Below, one piece after another: positions 51,302 through 59,732 of a stretch of 64,000 nt of DNA. Position numbers and translations under genes: made by a program. The stretch is from G963665975 sp963665975. Its GTDB lineage: Bacteria; Bacteroidota; Rhodothermia; Rhodothermales; Bin80. Each line of letters opens with the position of its first letter. Position 1 is the first letter of the stretch. The DNA is taken from assembly GCA_963665975.1 (NCBI GenBank), contig OY762508.1:2046001-2110000 (forward strand). The letters are read 5' to 3'. Under the pieces are notes generated by a model. It saw only the letters and a program-made list of their open reading frames with translations. It was not told the DNA's origin and ran no database searches.

Positions 51302-52285
51302 ATGGAACCAGCAAGCGGCTCCAATACCGAACACCGTTGGCGCCCCACGCAGGAGGCCTGGCTACAGTTCGCAGCATCAAAACACGGCAAGGTTCTCCTT
51401 AAGGCTTTCCGTGCGGTGCTTCTCGTTGCCGTGATCGGTTATCTGATTTATGAATTACGCGACGTTGCCTGGGAAGATATTTTTTCAGGGCTGCCAAAGA
51501 GCGCGACCTTCTACCTGCTGCTGCTCCTGGTGTACTTCCTTTTGCCCGTATCCCAGATGCTGGCATACCGCGTCACATGGACGTTCGACGCATGGAAAAG
51601 CCTGCCAGCGTTCATAAAGAAGCGAATCTTTAACAAGGATGTCCTCGGGTATTCCGGTGAGGTGTACTTCTACGGTTGGGCGCGAAAGCACGTAGCCGCG
51701 TCTGATCGTGCAATTATGCAGACGATTCGTGATCAGAATATCGTGTCGTCCGCTGCATCGACATCTATCGCACTCAGCCTTCTGGCATTCTTTCTCTACA
51801 GCGGCCAGCTCAACATCACGGAAGTCGTCGGCGAGTCTACTGCTACGGTGCTCGTAGCGGGTGGTATCGTCTTCCTGATCTTGGCCATCGTTGCATTGCG
51901 GCTGAGAAAGTATCTGTTTTCCATGCCGGCGCGTTCGGCTGGCATAATATTTGCCATTCATGTACAGAGGTTGGTCGTCGGGCAGGTGTTGCAGATAGCC
52001 ATGTGGGCAATAGCGATGCCGGAGGTGTCTCTGGAAGTGTGGTTTACCTACGCGGCACTTTCAATTATCGTAACGCGAATTCCTTTCGTTCCGAATGCAG
52101 ACTTGATATTCATGGGAATTGCTGTCAGCATGTCAGGTGTCCTGGGTGTCTCCGAGGCGGGTCTGTTTGCGTTGCTCGCGGCAATTGCCGTCGTCAATCG
52201 TGTCGCCAACCTGGTTTCGTTTTCGGGTCTTTCCCTGCTAACCGGCGGCCTGCGGATGGAAAGAGTAGTGCAACCGGTTGAATGA
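51302..52285 (+). CDS. Integral membrane protein, LPG-synthase TM-like
   Basis: The 327-residue protein has about eight predicted membrane helices (for example VLLVAVIGYLIYELRD near 40, FYLLLLLVYFLLPVSQML near 70). The layout of an early helix followed by a long cytosolic loop and a C-terminal bundle (TRIPFVPNADLIFMG; GVSEAGLFALLAAIA) resembles the membrane domain of lysylphosphatidylglycerol synthetase-like (UPF0104) proteins. The assignment is tentative. It leads a plus-strand run of envelope genes. Confidence 0.55.
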   Translation: MEPASGSNTEHRWRPTQEAWLQFAASKHGKVLLKAFRAVLLVAVIGYLIYELRDVAWEDIFSGLPKSATFYLLLLLVYFLLPVSQMLAYRVTWTFDAWKSLPAFIKKRIFNKDVLGYSGEVYFYGWARKHVAASDRAIMQTIRDQNIVSSAASTSIALSLLAFFLYSGQLNITEVVGESTATVLVAGGIVFLILAIVALRLRKYLFSMPARSAGIIFAIHVQRLVVGQVLQIAMWAIAMPEVSLEVWFTYAALSIIVTRIPFVPNADLIFMGIAVSMSGVLGVSEAGLFALLAAIAVVNRVANLVSFSGLSLLTGGLRMERVVQPVE

Positions 52286-52333
52286 GACCTTGCGCAGAGC
52301 GCCACAACACAGGCCTTTCCTGGCCCGTTGCCT

Positions 52334-53074
52334 ATGGTAGAGCACACACAAACGCTAAGCACGCTAGCCGCGATCGCCCTGTTGACAACGGCGGTGATGG
52401 CTCCCCGTGTTTCAGCCCAGGACACCGGGCGTGTGCTGGTGGAAGGCTTCGAGAACTATGCGGTCGGCGAGGCACCGTATCATTGGAAAGCGCCCAACAG
52501 ATATTCGCGTGAACTGATTCCGAGTGCTCGCCAGCCCGAACGGGATGACGACTACTTCGAAGTCGTGGAAGAAGACGGCCGCCGTGTGGTGCGAGCGTAC
52601 ACAAGCGATGAAACCGTACAGATCGCGCGGGAAAACGGGGATGGGTACACGTGGGATATCCATACGCATCCCGTGTTGGCCTGGGAGTGGCGTGCCGAGC
52701 GGCTTCCGAAAGAAGCGCGCGAAGACAACCGGAAGCTGAATGATACCGGGGCTGCGGTCTATGTACTGTTCGACTGCGGCGATTGGCTTGGCCGGGCATG
52801 CACGCTGAAGTACTCGTACAGCTCCACGCTGCCGGTAGGAACGACGGTGCGCTACGGCCGCCTGCATGTTGTGGTAGTGGCCAGCGCAAAAGACGGGATA
52901 GGGACATGGCAGCGCATTGCCCGCAACGTTGTAGACGACTACGAGCGCCTGTTTGGGGCCAAGCCGCCTGCACAACCCCGCCTTGTCATACTATGGAGCG
53001 ATTCTGACACGACGCACGGTGTTTCGGAGGTATACTTTGACACCGTGGAAGTACTTGGCGGAATGCCCCCCTGA
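52334..53074 (+). CDS. DUF3047 family exported protein
   Basis: The 246-residue product has a signal peptide (cut near VSAQ) and the DUF3047 pattern: VEGFENYAVGEAPYHWK, HPVLAWEWRAERLPKEARED followed by KLNDTGAAVYVLFDCGD, and a closing ILWSDSDTTHGVSEVYFD. Family function is unknown; the fold is a beta sandwich expected to bind a ligand in the periplasm. A TTG at 52328 is an alternative start. The RND exporter gene follows after 47 bp. Confidence 0.82.
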   Translation: MVEHTQTLSTLAAIALLTTAVMAPRVSAQDTGRVLVEGFENYAVGEAPYHWKAPNRYSRELIPSARQPERDDDYFEVVEEDGRRVVRAYTSDETVQIARENGDGYTWDIHTHPVLAWEWRAERLPKEAREDNRKLNDTGAAVYVLFDCGDWLGRACTLKYSYSSTLPVGTTVRYGRLHVVVVASAKDGIGTWQRIARNVVDDYERLFGAKPPAQPRLVILWSDSDTTHGVSEVYFDTVEVLGGMPP

Positions 53075-53121
53075 GTTGTTTACGCCGCATATTTGTTGGT
53101 GTAACTCATCTGAATGATTGC

Positions 53122-55701
53122 ATGAAACGAGTCTTTGAGACCCTTCTGCCATTGATACGGCTGGTGGTGCGACGCCCTGCATGGGTACTTGTGCTGGCCG
53201 TCGCGTTAAGCGTGGCGGCAGCCCTGTGTGCACGGAATCTTCGCGTAGACCCGGACTTTGCCAACCTCATCCCGGTCGACTACCCGAGCGTGCAGGCGCT
53301 TGAGCGCATTCGCGCAACGGTGGGTGGCGGCGAGACTTCGGTGGACCTTGCCATCGAAAGCCCGTCGTTCGAGGCAAATCTTGCCTTCGCGGAGGCGTTG
53401 CTTCCACGCGCAATGCAGCTGAGCGAAGAACGCTCGAGCGAGCCGTACTTTGTGCGGGCCGAACTACGGCGCGAAACGGAATTCCTCGAAAGCAACGGAC
53501 TGTACTTTGCGACAAATGCTGAGCTTGATCGGCTGGAAGAGTATCTGGAAGACCAGATTCTCGATGCTAAGCTGAAAGCCAACCCGTTGTATTTCGAGCT
53601 TGACGACGAAGAAGATGGGGGCGAACCAGATATCGGAGAGGAGATCCGTGCGTCGGTCGACCGGATCGTCGGCTCGGAATACCACGTTTCGCCGGATAGC
53701 ACGGTTCTCGTAATGCGGCTGTTCGCCAGCGGCTCGTCGACCGATATTGCCTACATTGAGCGGCTGTATCGGGATCTTGCCGAGCTTGTCGAAGCGGTCG
53801 GCCCGACAGCGTTTCATCCGGAACTGGAGACGACCCTTGCTGGCCGGTTGTGGCGGCAGCGCGTGGAAGTACGCGCAATCACAGATGATGTGCTGGGGTC
53901 GCTGGGCCTGGGCGTGCTTTTCGTATTGCTTACGGTGGTCGGCTACTTCCTGGTCAAGACCTATCGGGTGAGAATTGGTCGGCAACTGGATATCCGCGCA
54001 TTGTTGGTGGAGTTGGTGCGCGCTCCGGTCACGACGCTGGTCATTGGACTGCCACTGGCGATGAGCCTGGTGTGGACGGCGGCTGCAGCCTATTTGTTGT
54101 TTGGCACACTGAACCTGCTTAGTTCAACGTTAGGCCTGGTGCTGTTCGGACTGGGAATCGACTACGGAATTCATTTCTATGCCCGCTATATCGAAGAGCG
54201 CCGACGCGGCAGCACGGTACATGTGGCCGCCATCCGAACGTTCGAGAGCACGGGACAAGCCATTGCGGTGGGCGCCCTTACCACGGCGGCTCCACTATAT
54301 ATATTGATGATTGCGGACTTTCGGGGGTTTAGTGAATTTGGCGTCATTGCGGGCACGGGCGTACTCCTGGCCCTATTGGCCACGCTGGTCGTTACGCCCG
54401 CACTGTTAGCCTTTAGTGAGCGATACGGGTTGTTGAGACTTGGCGACCGCGCATCTGGGGCCACGGCGCGGAAAGCGCGCGTTCCGGGAGCGAAGGGGGT
54501 ACTGGTCGGCAGTTTCGTCGCCCTCGGTTTGGCACTCGTAATGATTCCGAGGCTGGAGTTCGAGTACCGGTTCGACAGATTGGAGCCGACATACCCTGAG
54601 TGGACCCGGCTGAGCGCGAAGGTGCAACAGGCCTTCAGCACCGATGGACGGCGCAACCCTGCCTACATCGTAGTGGACGATCCGTCGGAAGTGCCAGCGG
54701 TGGTCGCGGCCCTGCGACAGAAGATAGCCGAAGACACAGTACTGCACATCGTTGACGCGGACTCATTCGTTACGACAATCCGGTCGGTTGAGAGCCTGCA
54801 GGAACGGTTTCCGATGACGGTGTCAGCGCAGCAGGCTAAGTTGCACAGGATTGCCGTTATCCGCGATAGCCTGTTGGCTGATCCATTCGTGCAAGGGAGC
54901 GCCTCGTACGACGTGGACAGGCTTACCAAAGCAGCACAGACGCGCGCGCCAATAGCGGTGGAGGACATTCCGGATTTTCTCAAGAAGCAGTTCATCACAA
55001 AAACGGGCGAACTCGGAAGTTTCATCACGATATTTCCTGCAGTGGGGTTGTCTGACGGCAGGAAGTCTATCGCCTTTGCCGAAGACGTAGGCGCCGTCAT
55101 CACAGAAGACGGAAGCACATACTACGCAGGCTCGCCATCGATCGTGGCGGCCGATATGCTCCGGCTGATGCGACGGGAGGCGCCGTACATGGCAACCGCA
55201 GCATACATCGCCGTGATCGCCCTGTTGTGGTGGAGCTTCGGGAGGATTAATCTGGCTATGATGGCCCTCATGCCTCTCATGATTGGACTGGTCTGCATGA
55301 TTCCCCTAATGGAGCTCTTTGGACTGCGGCTCAACTTCTACAACCTTTCCGTGCTTCCCGCAATCATTGGCATAGGCAATGACGCGGGAGCCCATATGGT
55401 GCACCGCTTTCGAGAAAAAGGAATGACGTCGATCGGCGAGGTCCTCCGCACCACGGGAGAGCACGTCACGGTGGGCGCGCTGACGACAATGGTTGGCTTC
55501 GGGGGTCTGCTCCTGAGTTTTCACCCGGGTCTCAACACCATGGGACTGCTTGCGGTCATCGGAATCTCCACCACACTGGCGGCGGCAGTAGGGTTCTTGC
55601 CCGCCCTCATTCAAGTGGTCGAAGACAAGGTGCTCAGCAGCAGGAAAGGATCCATTATGCGGTGGTGGGGGAATGGCCAGGCTGGCGCGCACCGAAAATA
55701 A
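53122..55701 (+). CDS. MMPL/HpnN-like RND superfamily exporter
   Basis: The 859-residue protein has the RND layout of two repeats, each with one helix, a large periplasmic loop (about 45-250 and 450-670) and five further helices. Marks are FLLVDPDFANLIP-like RVDPDFANLIPVDYPS, LGIDYGIHFYARYIEERRRG in the first sterol-sensing-like bundle and GIGNDAGAHMVHRFREKG in the second. HpnN relatives move hopanoids or other lipids to the outer membrane. No hopanoid biosynthesis genes are in the window, so the cargo is open. The Asp residues in both bundles fit proton coupling. Confidence 0.82.
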   Translation: MKRVFETLLPLIRLVVRRPAWVLVLAVALSVAAALCARNLRVDPDFANLIPVDYPSVQALERIRATVGGGETSVDLAIESPSFEANLAFAEALLPRAMQLSEERSSEPYFVRAELRRETEFLESNGLYFATNAELDRLEEYLEDQILDAKLKANPLYFELDDEEDGGEPDIGEEIRASVDRIVGSEYHVSPDSTVLVMRLFASGSSTDIAYIERLYRDLAELVEAVGPTAFHPELETTLAGRLWRQRVEVRAITDDVLGSLGLGVLFVLLTVVGYFLVKTYRVRIGRQLDIRALLVELVRAPVTTLVIGLPLAMSLVWTAAAAYLLFGTLNLLSSTLGLVLFGLGIDYGIHFYARYIEERRRGSTVHVAAIRTFESTGQAIAVGALTTAAPLYILMIADFRGFSEFGVIAGTGVLLALLATLVVTPALLAFSERYGLLRLGDRASGATARKARVPGAKGVLVGSFVALGLALVMIPRLEFEYRFDRLEPTYPEWTRLSAKVQQAFSTDGRRNPAYIVVDDPSEVPAVVAALRQKIAEDTVLHIVDADSFVTTIRSVESLQERFPMTVSAQQAKLHRIAVIRDSLLADPFVQGSASYDVDRLTKAAQTRAPIAVEDIPDFLKKQFITKTGELGSFITIFPAVGLSDGRKSIAFAEDVGAVITEDGSTYYAGSPSIVAADMLRLMRREAPYMATAAYIAVIALLWWSFGRINLAMMALMPLMIGLVCMIPLMELFGLRLNFYNLSVLPAIIGIGNDAGAHMVHRFREKGMTSIGEVLRTTGEHVTVGALTTMVGFGGLLLSFHPGLNTMGLLAVIGISTTLAAAVGFLPALIQVVEDKVLSSRKGSIMRWWGNGQAGAHRK

Positions 55702-55832
55702 CGCGATAGTGAATTTATTGTGGAACGGCTACGCAAATGCTGTAGTTTATGTCAAGTTGAGGTTTCGCTCGGTCCCACGGACTGAACGAAGGCTGCGCTG
55801 GTCCGCCACTCAAATTGTCTCGGAGAACCACC

Positions 55833-57026
55833 ATGAAACGATCTATACTTTTCCTGGCTGTAATCGTGGGCCTCGGCTGCATTCTGCCGCCGACTCATGC
55901 CCAGGTCCGCAAAGCGAACAGGGCGCTCAAGGATGGGCAATTTGAGGAAGCCCTCGGTTTCATTGACATCGCGCTGGAGAGAAAGCCGGAAGATGCGAAA
56001 GCATTCGAAGCACGGGGCAACATCTACCGTGAAATGGCGGCGGCAGCGGAGGGCGAGGAGTACGTGTCAAACCTGCGCATGATGATAGAGGCCTACGACC
56101 AGGCGGCGAGCCTGGACGAGCGCAGGGTAAAGGAACGCGTCGATCAGGCGCTGATGCAGGCATATCTGGCCGCGTTCACGATGGGAATTGATGCATTTAA
56201 CCGTGCCAATACGACGGATACGACGGAGTACTTCCTGACGTCGGCACGGTTTTTTGAAGGAGCAACCATTATCAAGCCCGACTCTTCGGGATCATACGTG
56301 AATTGGGCGTACGCCATGTTGCGCGCCGACGATGACGTAGGGGCCATTCGGCCGTTCGAATTGGCCTTGAAGCACGGACCACCGGACATAGATGTGTATA
56401 CGCTGCTCAGTCGCATTTACCTCACCAACGACCGGGCGGACGATGCGGTGACACTTCTCGAGCAAGGGGCGGCGCACTTCCCCGCCGACTCCTCAGGATT
56501 ACAGGAGTTGCTTCTTAACGCCTACAGTATGTCAGGCCAGATCGACCGCGCAATTGAGATGTATGCCAAGTCGGTAGCCAGCGATCCCGAACACTTGCTC
56601 TACCGGTACAACTATGGATCACTCCTTCTGCAGGCCGACCGGCACGACGAGGCCATCGAACAGTTGGAAAAGGCCACGAGCATTGATCCGGCACACATGG
56701 ATGCGCAATACAATCTGGGCGCTGCCTATGTCAACAAGGCAGTGTTGGTCAACGACGAGATGAGTGCTCTTGAGGATTCACTGAGCGAGAACAAGGATGC
56801 ACTGAGCGACGAGGAGGAAGCCGAGCGGCGAGCGGAGATCGATGCGCTAGCAGAAGTACGCACCGAGCTCTTTGCGAAAGCCATTGCACCGCTCGAGAAG
56901 GCCAAACAACTGGGTGAAGATGAGAGCCGAGACGTGCAGGCCATTTGTCGCGTGCTGTACCAGTCCTATGCACAGACCAACCAGATGGACAAGGTGGCAA
57001 GCGTGGAAGAGTGCGCAGGCTTGTAG
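55833..57026 (+). CDS. Exported tetratricopeptide-repeat protein
   Basis: The 397-residue product starts with a signal peptide (MKRSILFLAVIVGLGCILPP, with AQ after it) and consists of TPR units, for example ANRALKDGQFEEALGFIDIALERKP and YNYGSLLLQADRHDEAIEQLEKATSIDP (quoted in part). A charged coiled-coil stretch lies near residue 310 (EDSLSENKDALSDEEEAERR). It is probably a periplasmic scaffold. The start ATG at 55833 follows CGGAGAACC; an earlier ATG at 55815 is in frame. Its stop lies 2 bp from the convergent glycosyltransferase. Confidence 0.85.
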   Translation: MKRSILFLAVIVGLGCILPPTHAQVRKANRALKDGQFEEALGFIDIALERKPEDAKAFEARGNIYREMAAAAEGEEYVSNLRMMIEAYDQAASLDERRVKERVDQALMQAYLAAFTMGIDAFNRANTTDTTEYFLTSARFFEGATIIKPDSSGSYVNWAYAMLRADDDVGAIRPFELALKHGPPDIDVYTLLSRIYLTNDRADDAVTLLEQGAAHFPADSSGLQELLLNAYSMSGQIDRAIEMYAKSVASDPEHLLYRYNYGSLLLQADRHDEAIEQLEKATSIDPAHMDAQYNLGAAYVNKAVLVNDEMSALEDSLSENKDALSDEEEAERRAEIDALAEVRTELFAKAIAPLEKAKQLGEDESRDVQAICRVLYQSYAQTNQMDKVASVEECAGL

Positions 57027-57028
57027 CG

Positions 57029-58153
57029 TCACTCGGAGCGTGCGGCGCATACTATCGCGCGCAAGGTAGATGCGTAACTACTCGCAACGATGGTCCAATT
57101 GAATGTCGCCGTGGTGTGATCCGCGGCGCGCCTGGACGCTTTCCGCAAGGTCTCGCGATCACGAAAGTACGGCAGAATGGCGTCCACGAATGCTTGCGCG
57201 TGACCAGAGCGCACCAGGTGACCGTTCTTGCCCTCCGTGATCACATCCTGTATGCCTTCGAGACGGGCGGCGATGGTCGGAGTAGCGGAAACTCCTGCCT
57301 CCAGCATGACAACGCCAAAGCCTTCCATGTCACCGGGGACCGGGATGTTCGGTACGATGAGCAGATCAGCACTACGATAGAGTTGTGTCACGGACGCGTC
57401 ATCCAGGCGGCCAAGAAGCCGGACACGGTCAGAGAGCCCCTGCCGGAAGGTTGCATCCTCAATGGCCTTGACCTGGGGCCCACTACCGGCGATCCAGTAG
57501 TGCACGCTTTGTGGCAACAACGGCATGACGTGGTCGACGAACCAGGCAAACCCCTTCCGTTCGACAAGGCGCCCGACGCTGCATAACAACAAGGACGGCT
57601 TGGGAGCGCCGAGTGTCGAAAGCGCATCATTGCTGGAAGCGGCGGCGCCTCTGTGTGGATTGACCCCATTAGGAATAACATGTACGCGGTGTTCGGGCAT
57701 GCCGCGGAGCCTGCATTCCCTGCCAGTAGCCCGGCTTACAGGCAGGACGGCGTCGAGCGCGCCAAGTATCCGGCGCACCAGTACGCGCTGGTAGATGCCC
57801 GGCTGGGTCACGTCCAGACCGTGAGCGATGGCCGCCATTGGGATGCCGGCACGGTTCAACCTGCGTCGAAGGAATGGAGCCATTGACGCCGACACCATCG
57901 AGGAGAAAAGGACGACATCAAAGTCTCTGCGCTTTGCGCGATGCAAAATCCGCATCATCGTCGCAAGCAGCCACCCGGGGCTCGTCACGTGAATCCACCG
58001 CCAGGAACTACGTAGAACAAGCGGTTTAAATTCGATATCCGGGAGCGCCGCGAGGGCTTCTGACAACTCTACGGCCACACGCTGCATGCCGCCGATGTTC
58101 GCCAGCGGCCGGTCGATCGGAGGAAAGGAATGGGAGACGTATAACAGCCGCAC
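57029..58153 (-). CDS. Glycosyltransferase family 4
   Basis: The 374-residue GT-B enzyme has an N-terminal acceptor domain (YVSHSFPPIDRPLANIGGMQRVAVELSEAL) and a C-terminal nucleotide-sugar domain with CSVGRLVERKGFAWFV, the LIVPNIPVPGDMEGFGVVMLEAG loop (EGFGxxxxE, the GT4 signature) and a closing helix. It transfers a sugar to a lipid or glycan acceptor at the membrane, which cannot be specified. It is downstream of another GT4 gene, 15 bp away, on the same strand. Confidence 0.88.
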   Translation of the reverse strand: MRLLYVSHSFPPIDRPLANIGGMQRVAVELSEALAALPDIEFKPLVLRSSWRWIHVTSPGWLLATMMRILHRAKRRDFDVVLFSSMVSASMAPFLRRRLNRAGIPMAAIAHGLDVTQPGIYQRVLVRRILGALDAVLPVSRATGRECRLRGMPEHRVHVIPNGVNPHRGAAASSNDALSTLGAPKPSLLLCSVGRLVERKGFAWFVDHVMPLLPQSVHYWIAGSGPQVKAIEDATFRQGLSDRVRLLGRLDDASVTQLYRSADLLIVPNIPVPGDMEGFGVVMLEAGVSATPTIAARLEGIQDVITEGKNGHLVRSGHAQAFVDAILPYFRDRETLRKASRRAADHTTATFNWTIVASSYASTLRAIVCAARSE

Positions 58154-58168
58154 AATGATGCTGGCAAA

Positions 58169-59524
58169 TCACACGGAAGCGGTCGGTGCCAAAACGGGCG
58201 TAGAGACACCGATCTCAGCCGGCACTAGTCCGTCTCCTTCGATCGGAGGAGTAATAAGAGGAGGAAGCAGGAGATCCTCGTAGTATCCCGCAATGCCAGC
58301 CATGGCGTCTTCCCACGTGAACATCTTCACGCGGGCGAGCGCCTGCGTGCTGAATTCTCGGCGGAGTGCAGGGTCCATGGCCAACCGCTTTACGGCATCC
58401 ACAAAGCTGGCTGCATCTCCAGGACGTGCCAGAATGCCCGTCTTGCCGTCCGTAACGAGCGAACTGCTCCCCGTGGCATTGGCGCACACGGCGGGAAGGC
58501 CGGAGGCCATGGCTTCCAGCGTCACGTTTCCGAAGGTCTCCGTGTCGCTGGGGAACAGGAAGACATCCGAGGAGGCATAGGCCCGAGCCAGAGCGTCGCC
58601 ACTAAGAGGACCGGTGAATATCGTGTTGCGGAGTCTATTCACCAGTGTTTCCCGTGCCGGGCCTTCACCGACAATTATGCTCCTGTGGGGAATTCCCTGG
58701 GCGTGCAGCGCCTCAATCACATCAGCGAACACGTACAGGCCCTTCTCCCACACAAGCCGGCTGACAAAGGCAATCACCACCTCATCATCGGCGATGCCGA
58801 GCGACCGGCGCCATGGCAAGCTTCGCTTGGAAGGGTTGTAGAGCGTCGTGTCTACGCCACGAGGCCACAGACGCAATCCGTCTCGAATGCCGCGGGCGCG
58901 CAACTCCTTGGCAATGGATACGGTGGGAACGTATACATGGGCGCATCGCGGATAGAACCAGCGTACGTAACGCCATACTGTTCTCTCCAGAAAGTCCATC
59001 CGGTACAGCCTGTGATACGACACAAAGTGCTTCAGGTAGGCTCCGAAGTGCGTATGGAAAGAGGTAACAACCGGAATATTACGCGTCCGTGCCCACCCCA
59101 GCGCCCGTGCCCCCATGTAGTCTGGCGTGGCTATATGCACCAGGTCCGGTGCAAAGGCGGCAAGCTTCGCGCGTGCTTTGCGCGGCATGCCAAGCGCCAG
59201 CCGATAGTCGCTGCGACCGGGAATGGAGATCGACGGCACCGACACCAGTCGGCCGGCATGCTTGATCGGCGGCGGCTCCTGAGTCGTTGGCGCAAATACA
59301 AGCACATGGACTCCGTGGTCCTCCAGGTACCGCACGAGACGATTAAGCGTCAGCGTCACGCCGTCCGATATGTAGTCGTACGCTCCGGTAAAGAGCGCTA
59401 TGCGCTTGCCTTCCAGGCCGTGATATCGTCGACCGTTGCGCTGCTCTCGGTGTAAGACGCCTGCCATGATGAATTCGAGGGGTTCGAACTGCTCCGTGCC
59501 GGCTTGGCGCTGTGAGCTATCCAT
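58169..59524 (-). CDS. Glycosyltransferase family 4, mannosyl-transferase-like
   Basis: The roughly 451-residue protein has GAYDYISDGVTLTLNRLVRYLEDHG near the start and the C-terminal domain VIAFVSRLVWEKGLYVFADVIEAL, GEGPARETL, and SDTETFGNVTLEAMASGLPAV (quoted in part), the EX7E signature. It resembles phosphatidylinositol or diacylglycerol mannosyl- and glucosyltransferases such as those of the MgtA type. With its neighbour it may build a glycolipid. The ATG at 59524 is used; the frame extends to 59548 and a later ATG exists at 59467. Confidence 0.86.
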   Translation of the reverse strand: MDSSQRQAGTEQFEPLEFIMAGVLHREQRNGRRYHGLEGKRIALFTGAYDYISDGVTLTLNRLVRYLEDHGVHVLVFAPTTQEPPPIKHAGRLVSVPSISIPGRSDYRLALGMPRKARAKLAAFAPDLVHIATPDYMGARALGWARTRNIPVVTSFHTHFGAYLKHFVSYHRLYRMDFLERTVWRYVRWFYPRCAHVYVPTVSIAKELRARGIRDGLRLWPRGVDTTLYNPSKRSLPWRRSLGIADDEVVIAFVSRLVWEKGLYVFADVIEALHAQGIPHRSIIVGEGPARETLVNRLRNTIFTGPLSGDALARAYASSDVFLFPSDTETFGNVTLEAMASGLPAVCANATGSSSLVTDGKTGILARPGDAASFVDAVKRLAMDPALRREFSTQALARVKMFTWEDAMAGIAGYYEDLLLPPLITPPIEGDGLVPAEIGVSTPVLAPTASV

Positions 59525-59541
59525 ATAGGAAAGAATCGTAG

Positions 59542-59587
59542 CCCACAAAATAGTACGCGAAAAGCGGATGTAAACACATCTTGTGGG
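59542..59587 (-). promoter_or_regulatory. Nested hairpin in the glycosyltransferase leader
   Basis: CCCACAA (59542-59548) pairs with TTGTGGG (59581-59587), and inside it GATGT (59567-59571) pairs with ACATC (59576-59580) across AAAC. The two stems stack directly. It sits just upstream of the glycosyltransferase start on the minus strand, so it could act as a leader structure or the terminator of uvrA. Confidence 0.4.
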
Positions 59588-59732
59588 CAGAGAACGGAGA
59601 ACCGGTTACAAATGTTCGTTTACTCGATCGGACCCGCTGCGGAGCCGGCGCCCGGAACGCTCGAGTGGGGACGCATGGCGCGCGTCACGTGTATGGTGGC
59701 CGAAGGATCCAACTATAGGCCGACTTTGAGGC

